This document shows, in pieces, positions 7,138 through 15,479 of a DNA stretch of 38,028 nt. Both the position numbers and the translations under genes were made by a program. Below the pieces are notes generated by a model, which made no database searches, was not told where the DNA came from, and worked only from the letters and a program-made list of their open reading frames with translations. This DNA comes from Streptacidiphilus carbonis (lineage in GTDB: Bacteria; Actinomycetota; Actinomycetes; Streptomycetales; Streptomycetaceae): positions 41,997 through 80,024 of the forward strand of contig NZ_BBPM01000035.1 in the NCBI RefSeq assembly GCF_000787775.1, given 5' to 3'. Each line of letters begins with the position of its first letter. The first letter of the stretch is position 1.

Positions 7138-7896
7138 TCAGCCCGTCTCCAGGACGAAGAAGAGGAAGCTCGGGCTGTTGGAGAGGGAGCGGAACTCGTC
7201 GGGGAACAGCTCGCGGGCGGCCGGGTCGGGCAGCGGCTCGCCGATGCGGGAGATCCGGAATCCGGCTTCGGTGAAGGCGTCCGTCATGGCGTGCAGCGGC
7301 CGGTTCCAGAAGCTCATCGGGACGGTTCGGCCGCCCATGGTCCACTCTTCGGTCACGTTGTAGGTCTCGAAGTAGTTGGGCCTGCGCCCTTCCATGAGCT
7401 GGATGCCGTAGACGGCGAAGGGGTGGTCGACCGACACGATCAGCCGGCCGCCGGGCGCCAGCACCCGGCGGAACTCGGTCAGGGTCGGTCCCCAGTCCTC
7501 CAGGTAGTGCAGCACCAGGGACGCAACGACATCGTCGAACGCCCCGTCGGGGAACGGCAGCGGCTCGCGTAGGTCCGCCACGCGCAGCTCCGCCCCCGCT
7601 CCGAGCCGCTGCCGGGCCACCTCCAGCATTCCGGCGCTGGCATCGACACCGGTCACCACTGCACCCCGGTCGCGCAGCTTGGCGAACAGCGGCCCTGAGC
7701 CGCAGCCGGCGTCGAGAATCCGGCGGCCCGCGACATCTCCGGCGAGGGCCAGGATCGCGGGCCGTTCGTAGTAGGCGTTCTGGATGCCCGTCTCGTTCGC
7801 GGCGTCGTACGCCTCGGCGAGGCTGTCGTAGTCGTTCACCAGGACCGGGCGTGTGGGCTCGACGTGATCTTCAGGAACCGTATGCATGAGGAGCAT
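7138..7896 (-). CDS. Class I SAM-dependent methyltransferase
   Basis: This 252-residue enzyme has the Methyltransf_11-type fold. Motif I is ILDAGCGSG (residues 60-68), the acidic end of strand 2 is VTGVDAS, motif II is DLREPLPFPDGAFDDVVASLVLHYL, and motif III is RVLAPGGRLIVSVDHPF. The C-terminal half (GRRPNYFETYNVTEEWTMGG, then MSFWNRPLHAMTDAFTEAGF) is typical of small-molecule methyltransferases of unknown substrate in actinomycetes. The ATG is directly preceded by a 7-bp inverted repeat that overlaps its weak ribosome site. It is convergent with the membrane protein gene; no strong terminator is visible between them. Confidence 0.88.
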   Translation of the reverse strand: MLLMHTVPEDHVEPTRPVLVNDYDSLAEAYDAANETGIQNAYYERPAILALAGDVAGRRILDAGCGSGPLFAKLRDRGAVVTGVDASAGMLEVARQRLGAGAELRVADLREPLPFPDGAFDDVVASLVLHYLEDWGPTLTEFRRVLAPGGRLIVSVDHPFAVYGIQLMEGRRPNYFETYNVTEEWTMGGRTVPMSFWNRPLHAMTDAFTEAGFRISRIGEPLPDPAARELFPDEFRSLSNSPSFLFFVLETG

Positions 7897-7914
7897 CCTG
7901 ACCTACTGGTCAGG
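7897..7914. promoter_or_regulatory. Inverted repeat at the methyltransferase start
   Basis: CCTGACC and GGTCAGG are perfect 7-bp arms around TACT, touching the start codon. TGACC-N4-GGTCA is a form often bound by TetR-type repressors. As RNA it would fold into a hairpin that hides the ribosome site. Which of the two applies cannot be told. Confidence 0.5.
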
Positions 7915-7959
7915 GCGGCGCAGCCGATCCGGTGGACATGTTTCACCGTGCGGGCCGGC

Positions 7960-8208
7960 TCAGACGGTGAGCGGCACCGGATGGATCTCGTCGGCCTTGT
8001 GCCCCGCGCGCTCATGGACGCGCTGGACCGCGTCGACGGACGGAGCCTCGGACAGGCAGTACACGGTCCCGGAGCCCGGGTCCGCCCAGGCCTGCTTGAA
8101 GTGCACGTTCTCGCTCGCCTCGATCGCGAGGTCGGCCTGGTGGGCCGCCGCGAGCTGCTCCGCGGTGATCCCGTCCATGCCGTGGTGGACGTCCATAAAG
8201 GTCGCCAT
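7960..8208 (-). CDS. DUF4242 family protein, SCO4226-like
   Basis: The 82-residue protein starts MATFMDVHHGMDGIT. It closely resembles the DUF4242 family, which has a ferredoxin-like fold; SCO4226 of Streptomyces coelicolor is described as nickel-binding. Conserved His residues (HHG at 8-10, HFKQAW at 36, VHERAGH at 65-70) are candidate metal ligands. I chose the ATG at 8208 to match the family length. A GTG three codons upstream (8217) has GGAGAT only 2 bases before it, which is too close. The gene stands alone, and its role in the cell is unknown. Confidence 0.82.
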   Translation of the reverse strand: MATFMDVHHGMDGITAEQLAAAHQADLAIEASENVHFKQAWADPGSGTVYCLSEAPSVDAVQRVHERAGHKADEIHPVPLTV

Positions 8209-8428
8209 GGTCTTCACATCTCCATTCGGCTCGGATCCGCCCGCCCGGAGAGCCGCTGACCACCGCCCGTCCGGTCGGCTCCTTCCAGGATGGACCCGTC
8301 AGGAACGAGGCGCCGTCTCAGCCGTCGGAAGGAGCTCTCGATCCGAGCCGGCGCCGGTGCCGGCGGGGGACGTCTGCCGGGTTCCTGAGGGTCAGTCGCG
8401 TTTCCGATGTGGCCCCGGCCTCCTCACC
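8209..8428. other. Intergenic region, no gene seen
   Basis: This stretch must hold the promoter of the DUF4242 gene, but I find no convincing -35/-10 pair. It leads into the regulator remnant on the plus strand. Confidence 0.4.
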
Positions 8429-8620
8429 TGCGCCGACAGGGCGGATGCCCTTCTCGCTGCGGATGCGGCGCACTTGGAGCCGGCGATGGTGAACTGCGGG
8501 GCTGATTCCTCCAACGGCGTATGGCTGAGGTTCGACAACTCACGGTTGATGGAGGAGCGCGGAGCCCGCTACGTCGAGCTTGGCCACCTTGACCTCGCCG
8601 AGGCGCGCCATCAGGCATAG
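8429..8620 (+). pseudogene. Remnant of an XRE/TPR-type regulator
   Basis: A 63-codon plus-strand reading frame ends ADSSNGVWLRFDNSRLMEER, then GARYVELGHLDLAEARHQA, then a stop. This resembles the TPR-repeat C-terminal half of large Streptomyces XRE regulators, where a W-x-x-F-D-x-x-R-L-x-E-x-R-G-x-x-Y-V-x-L-G-x-x-D-L-A-E pattern continues into further repeats. No helix-turn-helix half is found upstream and the homologous part stops abruptly, so this is a broken fragment. The assignment is from memory of the family. Confidence 0.45.
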
Positions 8621-8670
8621 CAGGATTCTCTGTCTGTGCCTGATGGCGACGGCGTTACTGATCCGCGCTT

Positions 8671-9093
8671 CTAGTCACCGACCTGCGTGTCCTCGCTCGG
8701 AGCAGCTGAATCGTGGCTCGCCTTTGGGATGTAGTCGGACTTGCCGAGCTGGTGGATGTAGATGATGCAGTCTCCAGAACCTGGGAACTTCTCGTTGTGG
8801 TACTGCCAGGCCGGCTGGAAGACGTACGCTCCCGGGGTCAGTTCCGTCGGGGTGCTGCTGTCGCCTTCGACTGTGTGGATCCACGTCCCCTGCACCAGCA
8901 CCGCGTGGTAGTCCGACGCGTGGGTGTGCAGGCCCGCCTCGAACCCGGCGCCCGGCTGCTTCAGCAGCATGCCGAACGGACCCTCATCAGGGTCCCCCCA
9001 CAGGACCGAGAACTGCTGGGGCGAGCCGGGATGCATGTCCTCCCACTTCAGGTCGGCGACCGGCATGATGATCTCCTGCTTGTCGTTTCGCAT
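8671..9093 (-). CDS. Cupin-domain protein
   Basis: This 140-residue single-domain cupin shows the two cupin motifs: GLHTHASDYHAVLVQGTW (His56, His58 and acidic/His residues as metal ligands) and PGAYVFQPAWQYHN (His99). The spacing fits small DUF4437-like cupins. The ATG at 9093 is chosen because GAGGAG lies 9 bases upstream; in-frame ATGs further upstream lie within or before that site. It could be a metal-dependent dioxygenase, isomerase or sensor. The gene lies downstream of the MFS exporter on the same strand, separated by a FAD-oxidase remnant. Confidence 0.85.
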   Translation of the reverse strand: MRNDKQEIIMPVADLKWEDMHPGSPQQFSVLWGDPDEGPFGMLLKQPGAGFEAGLHTHASDYHAVLVQGTWIHTVEGDSSTPTELTPGAYVFQPAWQYHNEKFPGSGDCIIYIHQLGKSDYIPKASHDSAAPSEDTQVGD

Positions 9094-9109
9094 GTCCCTC
9101 ATCTCCTCA

Positions 9110-9244
9110 TCAATCGGATTCATCATCTTTTGAGCGCTCGCGGCCGGTGCGGACCAGTCGTCCGTCGGCGGTCACGAGCTCGATCGTGTGGACGCGCCTG
9201 GTGGCGGGTCCGTATGTGCGGCCCAACCGCATGAGGGCGCCGCC
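9110..9244 (-). pseudogene. Fragment of a FAD-linked (berberine-bridge-type) oxidase
   Basis: On the minus strand, in a different frame from the MFS tail, a short stretch reads GGALMRLGRTYGPATRRVH followed by TIELVTADGRLVRTGRERS. It matches the end of the FAD-binding PCMH domain of oxygen-dependent FAD-linked oxidases (usual pattern GGG-x-G-x-L-x-R-x-Y-G-L ... E-V-V-T-A-D-G-x-L-V-R). Both sides of the domain are missing. It overlaps the last 24 or so codons of the MFS gene, which suggests that a deletion joined the transporter to the remains of an oxidase gene. Confidence 0.55.
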
Positions 9245-10689
9245 GCGACCGAACGGACAGCGGCGTCGATGCGCGCGGTCCCGGTCGCGGTGCGGGGGCG
9301 TTGCAGCAGGCCGAGGCAGGTGAGGGCGGCGACGAGGGCGAAGCCCGCGGCGTACCACGAGGCATGGGTGAAGCGGTCCAGCGCACCAGCGGAGATCGTG
9401 GACGAGCCGATGACGACGACTAGTACGGCGACGCCGATGACGGAGCCGACCTGACGGCCCATCTGGACGACGGCGCTGCCGGTGGAGGCCTGGTGGGAGC
9501 CGAGCCCGTCGGTGGCGGCGCTGACGAGGGTGGGCATGGCGAGACCGACCCCGATTCCCTCGGCGATCCAGCCCGGAAGGAGCTCGCCGGCGTAGTGGGG
9601 GCGTGCGGTCAGCATGGCGCCGATGAACAGTCCGCCGCCGCCCAGCAGGAGCGAGCCGACTGCCGCCCGGATCCCGGCCGGGAACGTGTCGGTGTAGCGG
9701 CGCAACCCGATCGCGGTGACCGGCACCATGACCGGACCGGGCGCGATGGCCAGCCCGGTGTGGACCGCGGACCAGCCCCAGCCCTGCTGCATCCACAGAA
9801 CCAGGCCGAGCAGTTGCATGCCGAAGGCGATGTTGAAGGCGAAGTTGGCGATGTTGGCCCACATGAAGGCGCGATTGCGGAACAGGGCCAGGTCGATGAC
9901 CGGGAGTCTTGCCCGGGCCGAGCGTGCGACGCATGCCGCCAGCGCGAGGACGGCGACGGTTGAGGCGGTGAGGGTCGAGCCGCTGCCCCAGCCCCATGCG
10001 GGTCCCTGTACCAGCGCGAGGGCGAGCGACGCGATGGCGACCATGAGCAGCGCGCCGCCGAATAGGTCGGGCACGCCGGTCTCTGTGCTGTGCCGGGCGC
10101 CCGGTGCCAGCATGCCGGCCACGATGAGAGCGGCTGCGCCGATCGGAAGATTGATGATGAAGATCCACCGCCAGGATTCCTGAACCAGCAGACCGCCGAG
10201 GGCCGGTCCGGAGGCGGCGCCGAGCGACCCGCTGATGGCCCAGATCCGGATCGAGCGCTGCAGCCTCTCGCCCGAGAACGACGTCAGCACCAGGCCCAGG
10301 CTGGCCGGCACCAGCGCGGCGGCCCCCACGGCCTGCACGCAGCGGAGGCCGACGAGCAGCCACAGGTCACCGGACAGCGCGCACCCGAGGCTGCCTGCGC
10401 TGAACAGGGCGAGGCCGAGCAGGAACACGTGCTTCACGCCGTAGCGGTCGGCCATCCGGCCGGCCGGCACCAGCAGCGCGGCGAACACGATGGCATAGGC
10501 GTTCAGGATCCAGCTCAGGTCTGCCAGTGAGCGCCGGCCGAGGCCGTCGCCGATCGGGCGCAGCGCGACGTTGACGATGAACAGGTCCAAGCTGGTCATG
10601 AACATCGCCGCGCACAGCACCGTCAGCAGGATCGCGGGATGAGCGTTGCGGTGCTCAGCGCTGGTGGCTGTAGCCCAGTTGACCTTCAT
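9172..10689 (-). CDS. MFS drug exporter, DHA2 (EmrB/QacA) family
   Basis: The 505-residue protein has the usual length and pattern of a 14-helix proton antiporter. It has the TM1 motif DLFIVNVALRPI (about residues 35-46), motif A GRMADRYGVKH (about 77-87) and the antiporter motif C SGSLGAASGPALGG (about 153-166). Such proteins export drugs or secondary metabolites. The last 25 or so residues (AAAPSCGWAAHTDPPPGAST...) are not transporter-like; they are an out-of-frame reading of the FAD-oxidase remnant, so the natural C-terminus has probably been replaced. The gene is divergent from a LysR regulator with a dyad between them. Confidence 0.9.
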   Translation of the reverse strand: MKVNWATATSAEHRNAHPAILLTVLCAAMFMTSLDLFIVNVALRPIGDGLGRRSLADLSWILNAYAIVFAALLVPAGRMADRYGVKHVFLLGLALFSAGSLGCALSGDLWLLVGLRCVQAVGAAALVPASLGLVLTSFSGERLQRSIRIWAISGSLGAASGPALGGLLVQESWRWIFIINLPIGAAALIVAGMLAPGARHSTETGVPDLFGGALLMVAIASLALALVQGPAWGWGSGSTLTASTVAVLALAACVARSARARLPVIDLALFRNRAFMWANIANFAFNIAFGMQLLGLVLWMQQGWGWSAVHTGLAIAPGPVMVPVTAIGLRRYTDTFPAGIRAAVGSLLLGGGGLFIGAMLTARPHYAGELLPGWIAEGIGVGLAMPTLVSAATDGLGSHQASTGSAVVQMGRQVGSVIGVAVLVVVIGSSTISAGALDRFTHASWYAAGFALVAALTCLGLLQRPRTATGTARIDAAVRSVAAAPSCGWAAHTDPPPGASTRSSS

Positions 10690-10713
10690 GGGCCCAGGCT
10701 GTCACCCTGGTGA

Positions 10714-10740
10714 GGTAAGCACAACTTAGTTGTTCTTATC
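10714..10740. promoter_or_regulatory. LysR-type dyad between MFS and lysR
   Basis: A 27-bp dyad has 12-bp arms (GGTAAGCACAAC against GTTGTTCTTATC, 10 of 12 paired) around TTA, with ACAAC-TTA-GTTGT at its centre. It is the only AT-rich symmetric element in the 86-bp gap between the divergent starts. Confidence 0.5.
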
Positions 10741-10775
10741 CTATAGCTAAGCCTAATTTACTGAAGAGGTCACCC

Positions 10776-11708
10776 GTGATCGACGTTCGAAAGCTTCGGA
10801 TGCTCGCCGAACTTGAGCGGCTCGGCACGATCGCCGCCGTGGCCGACGAACTGCACCTGACCGCTCCCGGTGTCTCGATGCAGCTCGCCGCGTTCGAGAA
10901 GGAACTGGGCATCCAGCTCACGCAGCGCCAAGGGCGCCGCGTCGTGCTCACCCCGGCGGGCCGCGTCCTTGCCGCGCACGGGCACGGGATCCTCGACCGC
11001 ATCTCCATCGCCGAGCTCGAATTGGCCGCGCTGCGAGCCGGAGCCGTCGGGCACTACGCCGTGTCGGCCTTCCCCTCCGCCGCCCGGACCTTCGTCGCCG
11101 ACGCCTGCCGCCACATCGTCCACAGCGACGGCTCAGCCCTCGAACTGCACCTCACGACAGCAGAGCCCGAGGCCGCCCTCGACTCCCTGTCCTCCGGCGC
11201 CGTCGACCTCGCGGTGATCCACTCCTACTCGAACGTCCCCCGGGACATCCCGCACGACCTGGCGACTCACGCAATCGGAGTCGAACCTGTCTGGCTCGCC
11301 GTCAGAGACCCTGAGCAGCCGACCGGTACCGGCCCCTCCTCGCGCTTGGAGGACTACGGCGACGTCCCGTGGATCGTTCCGACCGACGGCTACACCTGCT
11401 TCGACATGGTCGAGCGCGCCTGCGGGCTCGCCGGGTTCCGGCCCCGGATCGTCGCACAGTCGATGGACTTCTCCGTTCAGCTCGAACTCGTCGCCGCCGG
11501 CCTCGGCGTCGCCCTGATCCCCGAACTGACCGTCGAGACCATCCCGGAAGGCGTGACACTTCTCAGACCCACCGACCCGATCGAACGAAACATCCTCCTC
11601 GCGGCCCGAGCACCCCGCTACTCCGACCCCGGCATCCAGAACCTCGCCGAGATCATCGAGAAGTCGGCGGCAGCACGGCTCGCGGAACGACGGCAACGGC
11701 TCCGATAG
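10776..11708 (+). CDS. LysR-family transcriptional regulator
   Basis: The 310-residue protein has a winged helix-turn-helix at residues 1-60 (MIDVRKLRMLAELERLGTIA, then HLTAPGVSMQLAAFEKELG, then LTPAGRVL). A type 2 periplasmic-binding-like effector domain follows (VDLAVIHSYSNVP, PWIVPTDGYTCFDMVERAC, LELVAAGLGVALIPEL). The GTG start has GAAGAGG six bases upstream. Divergent from the MFS exporter, it probably activates that gene on binding a small ligand, with the dyad at 10714-10740 as its site. Confidence 0.92.
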   Translation: MIDVRKLRMLAELERLGTIAAVADELHLTAPGVSMQLAAFEKELGIQLTQRQGRRVVLTPAGRVLAAHGHGILDRISIAELELAALRAGAVGHYAVSAFPSAARTFVADACRHIVHSDGSALELHLTTAEPEAALDSLSSGAVDLAVIHSYSNVPRDIPHDLATHAIGVEPVWLAVRDPEQPTGTGPSSRLEDYGDVPWIVPTDGYTCFDMVERACGLAGFRPRIVAQSMDFSVQLELVAAGLGVALIPELTVETIPEGVTLLRPTDPIERNILLAARAPRYSDPGIQNLAEIIEKSAAARLAERRQRLR

Positions 11709-11792
11709 CCCAACGAAACATACCCAGGTGCTCCGTCGTGCCGGGAGCCCAGTGGCGGCCGGGCGGCCGCAGCCCGGTCGAGCCGCGGGCGG

Positions 11793-13064
11793 TCACGCGG
11801 TGGCGCTGGGGTCCTGGTAGACGGAGTCGAGGGCGAGGTAGGCGCCGCCGCGGGCCGGGGCGGTGAAGCCGAGGGTGGAGGGGAGGACTTCGCAGCCGCC
11901 GCAGTCGGGGGCCATGACGCGGCGGGCGACGCCCTCGCGGACGCTGGGGAGCAGGTAGTCGGCGAAGACGGCGAAGTAGCCGCCGAGGACCACGGCGCGC
12001 GGGTTGAGCACGTCGACCAGGAGGGCGACGCCCAGGGCCAGGTCGTCGGCGATCAGGGCGAGCGCCTCCAGGATGCGCGGGTCGCCGTCGTCCGCGCGGC
12101 GGCGCAGGTCGGCGAGGCGGGACTCGACGTCCAGGGACGGGTCGTGGACCGGGTCGTCGTGGTCGGGGGCGGCGTGCCGCAGCAGCGCGCCGAGGCCGAC
12201 CATGGTCTCCCAGCAGCCGACCCGGCCGCAGGCGCAGGGGCGGCCGCCGGGGGCCAGCGGCATATGGCCGATCTCGCCGGCGAACCCCCGTGCGCCGCGC
12301 ATGAGTTGGCCGCCGCTGATGATGCCGCCGCCGACCCCGGTCTCGCCGGTGATGTAGATCAGGTCGTGGATGTCGGAGGCCGAGGCGACCAGGTACTCGG
12401 CGATGGCGCCGAGTTTGGCGTCGTTCTCCAGCCGCAGCGGCGGCGCCTCGCGGCCCAGCCGCCGGCGCAGCCCGTCCACCGCCGCGACGTCGCGCCAGTC
12501 GATGTTGCTGGCGAAAGCCACCCGCCCGGTGGTGATGTCGACGTTCCCAGGGGCCGCCAGTGCCGCGCCCACCACCCGCGCGCCCACCGCCTGCACCGCC
12601 GCGGCGGCCTCGCGGATCAGGGTCGCCGCGCTGTCCAGGACGGCCTCGGATCCTGCCGACCGCACGTCGACGGCGATCCGCCGGGTGAAGGTCACGTCGC
12701 CGCGCAGGTTCAGCGCGACGACGGCCAGGTAGTCGACGTTGATCTCCAGACCGATCCCGCAGATCGTCCGCCCGTCGATCTCCACGGCCTGGCTCGGTCT
12801 GCCGACCGAGCCGTCGCGCTCCGAGGCGCCCTCCCGCACCAGGCCGAGTTCGACCAGTTCGGAGATCAGGCCGGTGATGGTGGGACGGGGGAGTCCGGTG
12901 TCCGAGGCGATCCGGGCCCGCGAGCGCGGGCCCGAGTCGCGCAGCAGCCGCAGCACCAGGCCGAGGTTGGTGCGCCGGATCGAGGCCCGGTCGCTCGGCT
13001 TGGACGGGCCGGCCATCGCCACCCCGTGCGCCGCGCCACCACGCAGGTCTGCCTTCACGCTCAC
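11793..13064 (-). CDS. ROK-family transcriptional repressor
   Basis: Residues about 26-82 form a MarR-like winged helix (SIRRTNLGLVLRLLRDSG, ARIASDTGLPRPTITGLISEL). The remainder is a ROK sugar-kinase-like domain. It has the ROK zinc motif GEIGH (His267) and CACGRVGC (Cys277, Cys279, Cys284), and the catalytic-type Asp215 in ENDAKLGAIAE. The phosphate-binding DxGxT of kinases is replaced by GIGLEINVDY, so it should bind but not phosphorylate its sugar. The GTG start has GGAGGG six bases upstream. It is divergent from the sugar ABC operon and most likely represses it. Confidence 0.92.
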   Translation of the reverse strand: MSVKADLRGGAAHGVAMAGPSKPSDRASIRRTNLGLVLRLLRDSGPRSRARIASDTGLPRPTITGLISELVELGLVREGASERDGSVGRPSQAVEIDGRTICGIGLEINVDYLAVVALNLRGDVTFTRRIAVDVRSAGSEAVLDSAATLIREAAAAVQAVGARVVGAALAAPGNVDITTGRVAFASNIDWRDVAAVDGLRRRLGREAPPLRLENDAKLGAIAEYLVASASDIHDLIYITGETGVGGGIISGGQLMRGARGFAGEIGHMPLAPGGRPCACGRVGCWETMVGLGALLRHAAPDHDDPVHDPSLDVESRLADLRRRADDGDPRILEALALIADDLALGVALLVDVLNPRAVVLGGYFAVFADYLLPSVREGVARRVMAPDCGGCEVLPSTLGFTAPARGGAYLALDSVYQDPSATA

Positions 13065-13100
13065 TCCCTACCCTCCGGGACCGAAAGTTTCACCGGGGTG

Positions 13101-13140
13101 TTGACTTCGGCTCTCTTAGTTATGATCCTACTTTAATTAA
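13101..13140 (+). promoter_or_regulatory. Promoter/operator region of the sugar ABC operon
   Basis: TTGACT (13101-13106) and TATGAT (13121-13126) resemble -35 and -10 boxes, but the spacing of 14 bp is short, so an activator or different boxes may be used. The AT-rich stretch holds TTAGTTA (13116-13122) and the palindrome TTAATTAA (13133-13140), about 18 bp apart. These are likely half-sites for the ROK repressor. Confidence 0.4.
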
Positions 13141-13209
13141 TCGGGCTGTTCGCAAGTCCCGGGCCCCAGCAGGCCAAGATATTCGATCGCGACTCGTAGG
13201 AGACTCAAG

Positions 13210-14529
13210 ATGAGACGACGTCAGATACGTGCCGTGGCACTGTGCGCCGCCCTCGCTTCCATGGCGGTGGTGAGCGGTTGCAGCAGCTCCGGCGGGAGCG
13301 CGGGCAGCGCGCAGAGCCCGTCCGCCGGTGGCACGGTGAAGCTCGACTTCTGGGGCTGGGCGCCCGGGTACGAGCAGTCGGTCGCGCTGTTCAACAAGAG
13401 CCACCCGGGCATCCAGGTCACCTTCGACAAGACGCCGTCCGGCTCCAAGGGCGGTTACACCAAGATGCTGACGGCCGCCCAGGCCGGCAATGCGCCGTGC
13501 CTGGGCATGGTCGGCTACGAGACCATGCCGAGCTTCGCCGCCGCCGGCGCGATGATGGACGTCACCCAGTACCTGGCCCCGGCCAAGAGCCAGTTCGCAG
13601 ACTGGACCTGGAACCAGGTGACCATTGGCGGCAAGACCTACGGCGCCCCGGTCGACACCGCGCCGATGGGCCTGCTCTACCGCAAGGACCTGTTCGCCAA
13701 GTACGGCATCGCCAGACCCCCGGCCACCTGGGACGAGTACGCGGCCGACGCGGCCCGGGTGCACGCCGCCGACCCCAGCGTCTACCTGGGCGACTTCGGC
13801 AACGACGCCTACAACTACGCCGGCCTGGCCTGGCAGGCCGGCGCGCCGTGGTTCGGCACCAGCGGCGGCCAGTGGCAGGTGTCGGTGAACAGCGCCGCCA
13901 ACCAGAAGGTCGCGAACTACTGGCAGGGCCTGCTGGACAAGAAGCTGCTGAAGACCGACCCCAGCTACGACCCCACCCTCTACAAGGACATGGCCTCCGG
14001 CAAGATCCTTTCCGACGTCAACGCGGTCTGGGACACGCCGATCCTGGCCTCCAGCGTCAAGGGCACCTCCGGCAAGTGGGCGGTCGCGCCGATGCCGGTC
14101 TGGGACGCGGCCGATCCGGTCTACGGCAATGACGGCGGCTCGGCCACCGTGGTGCTGAAGGGCTGTGCTCACCCCAAGGAGGCCGCCGAGTTCGCCACCT
14201 GGATGAGCACCGACCCCTCCAGCGTCAGCAACCTGATCAAGGTCACCGGCATCTACCCGGCGGCCACCTCGGGCCTGGCCAACCCGGCCCTGTCCGCGCC
14301 CGACCCCTTCTACGGCGGCCAGGTCGTCTTCGACGTCTTCAAGGCCGAGACCCCGCACATCGACACCTCCTGGGTGTGGGGCCCGACCATGACCCAGGCC
14401 TCGACCGACCTCGGCGACGGCCTCGGTACCAGCGCCGCGGGCAGCACCCGGCTGCCGGACGTGCTCAACACGGTGCAGACCAAGACGATCGCACAGCTGA
14501 AGCAGCAGGGGATGAGCGTCTCCGGATGA
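13210..14529 (+). CDS. ABC sugar-binding lipoprotein (family 1 type)
   Basis: The signal peptide ends in the lipobox VSGC (Cys24), so the mature protein is anchored to the outer face of the membrane. The rest (LDFWGWAPGYEQSVALFNKSHPGIQVTFDK, TWDEYAADAARVH, EAAEFATWMSTDP) is a 439-residue extracellular solute-binding protein of the maltose/oligosaccharide group. The number of aromatic residues (many Trp and Tyr) fits an oligosaccharide ligand. AGGAG lies seven bases before the ATG. It is the first gene of an operon with two permeases and two carbohydrate-related proteins. The sugar cannot be named from sequence alone. Confidence 0.92.
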   Translation: MRRRQIRAVALCAALASMAVVSGCSSSGGSAGSAQSPSAGGTVKLDFWGWAPGYEQSVALFNKSHPGIQVTFDKTPSGSKGGYTKMLTAAQAGNAPCLGMVGYETMPSFAAAGAMMDVTQYLAPAKSQFADWTWNQVTIGGKTYGAPVDTAPMGLLYRKDLFAKYGIARPPATWDEYAADAARVHAADPSVYLGDFGNDAYNYAGLAWQAGAPWFGTSGGQWQVSVNSAANQKVANYWQGLLDKKLLKTDPSYDPTLYKDMASGKILSDVNAVWDTPILASSVKGTSGKWAVAPMPVWDAADPVYGNDGGSATVVLKGCAHPKEAAEFATWMSTDPSSVSNLIKVTGIYPAATSGLANPALSAPDPFYGGQVVFDVFKAETPHIDTSWVWGPTMTQASTDLGDGLGTSAAGSTRLPDVLNTVQTKTIAQLKQQGMSVSG

Positions 14530-15479
14530 GCGCCCCGGCCACCTCCGTCACGCCCGCTCGACCCCCGACCTCCGCGGGCCCCGCCACCTCGCCGCACAAG
14601 CGGCGGCAGGCCCGGACCGCCGCCGCGTTCCTGCTGCCCTTCGCCGCGCTGTTCGCCGTCGCCTACGCGGCCCCCATCGGCTACACGCTCTACCAGAGCC
14701 TGTTCAAGATGCACCGGGACGGGCTCGGCCTGTCCGCCCCGACCAAGGCTTTCGCGGGACTGGGCAACTACTCCGACGCGCTGCACGACCCGGTGTTCCG
14801 CGGCGCGCTGCTGCGGGTGCTGCTGATCGGGGCCGTGCAGGTTCCGGTGATGCTCGGCCTGGCCCTCGGGCTGGCCCTGCTGCTGGACGCCAAGGGGACG
14901 CTGTTCAAGCGCTTCTTCCGGCTGGCCTTCTTCCTGCCCTACGCGCTGCCCGGGGTGGTCGGCGCGCTGATGTGGTCCTACCTGGTGGCCCCCGGCCTCA
15001 GCCCGATCACCTCGGCCGCCCACGCCGTCGGCGTGCACCTGGACCTGACCTCGGGACCGATGCTCGCCCCGACCATCGGCAACATGCTCACCTGGGGCTG
15101 GACCGGCTACAACATGCTAATCATCTACTCCGCGCTGCAGGCCATCCCGCCCGAACTGGCCGAGGCGGCACGGATGGACGGCTGCTCCGCCTGGGGCATC
15201 GCCTGGCATGTGAAGATCCCGATCGTGCGCCCGGCGCTGGTGCTCACCACCGTCTTCTCCATCATCGGCACCGCGCAGCTCTACAACGAGCCGGCCGTGC
15301 TGCAGCACGTCGCCCCCAACCTCAGCAGCAACTACACGCCGATCTTCGCCGCCTACAACGCGGTCAACGACAACAACTTCGGCTACGCCGCCACCGAGTC
15401 GGTGGTGCTCGCGGCACTCGCCTTCGTGCTCTCCTTCGGCTTCCTGAAGCTGGTCCAGCGGCGGGGGGCGGCACTGTGA
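14526..15479 (+). CDS. ABC sugar permease, MalF/UgpA type
   Basis: The 317-residue protein has about six membrane helices. It carries the conserved cytoplasmic EAA loop (EAARMDGCSAWGIAWHVKIPI, from about residue 211), which contacts the ATPase. The basic N-terminus (HKRRQART) before the first helix is typical. The ATG overlaps the stop of the binding-protein gene (ATGA), indicating translational coupling; an upstream reading from 14376 would lie inside that gene. No ATPase gene is in the operon. Actinobacterial importers of this class commonly use a shared MsiK-type ATPase encoded elsewhere. Confidence 0.92.
   Translation: MSAPATSVTPARPPTSAGPATSPHKRRQARTAAAFLLPFAALFAVAYAAPIGYTLYQSLFKMHRDGLGLSAPTKAFAGLGNYSDALHDPVFRGALLRVLLIGAVQVPVMLGLALGLALLLDAKGTLFKRFFRLAFFLPYALPGVVGALMWSYLVAPGLSPITSAAHAVGVHLDLTSGPMLAPTIGNMLTWGWTGYNMLIIYSALQAIPPELAEAARMDGCSAWGIAWHVKIPIVRPALVLTTVFSIIGTAQLYNEPAVLQHVAPNLSSNYTPIFAAYNAVNDNNFGYAATESVVLAALAFVLSFGFLKLVQRRGAAL

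Noticed and set aside
7138-11708. A secondary-metabolite gene cluster (methyltransferase, cupin, exporter, FAD fragment)
   Set aside because: There is no core synthase, the genes lie on mixed strands with separate regulators, and the oxidase is only a fragment. At most it is a decayed piece of such a cluster.
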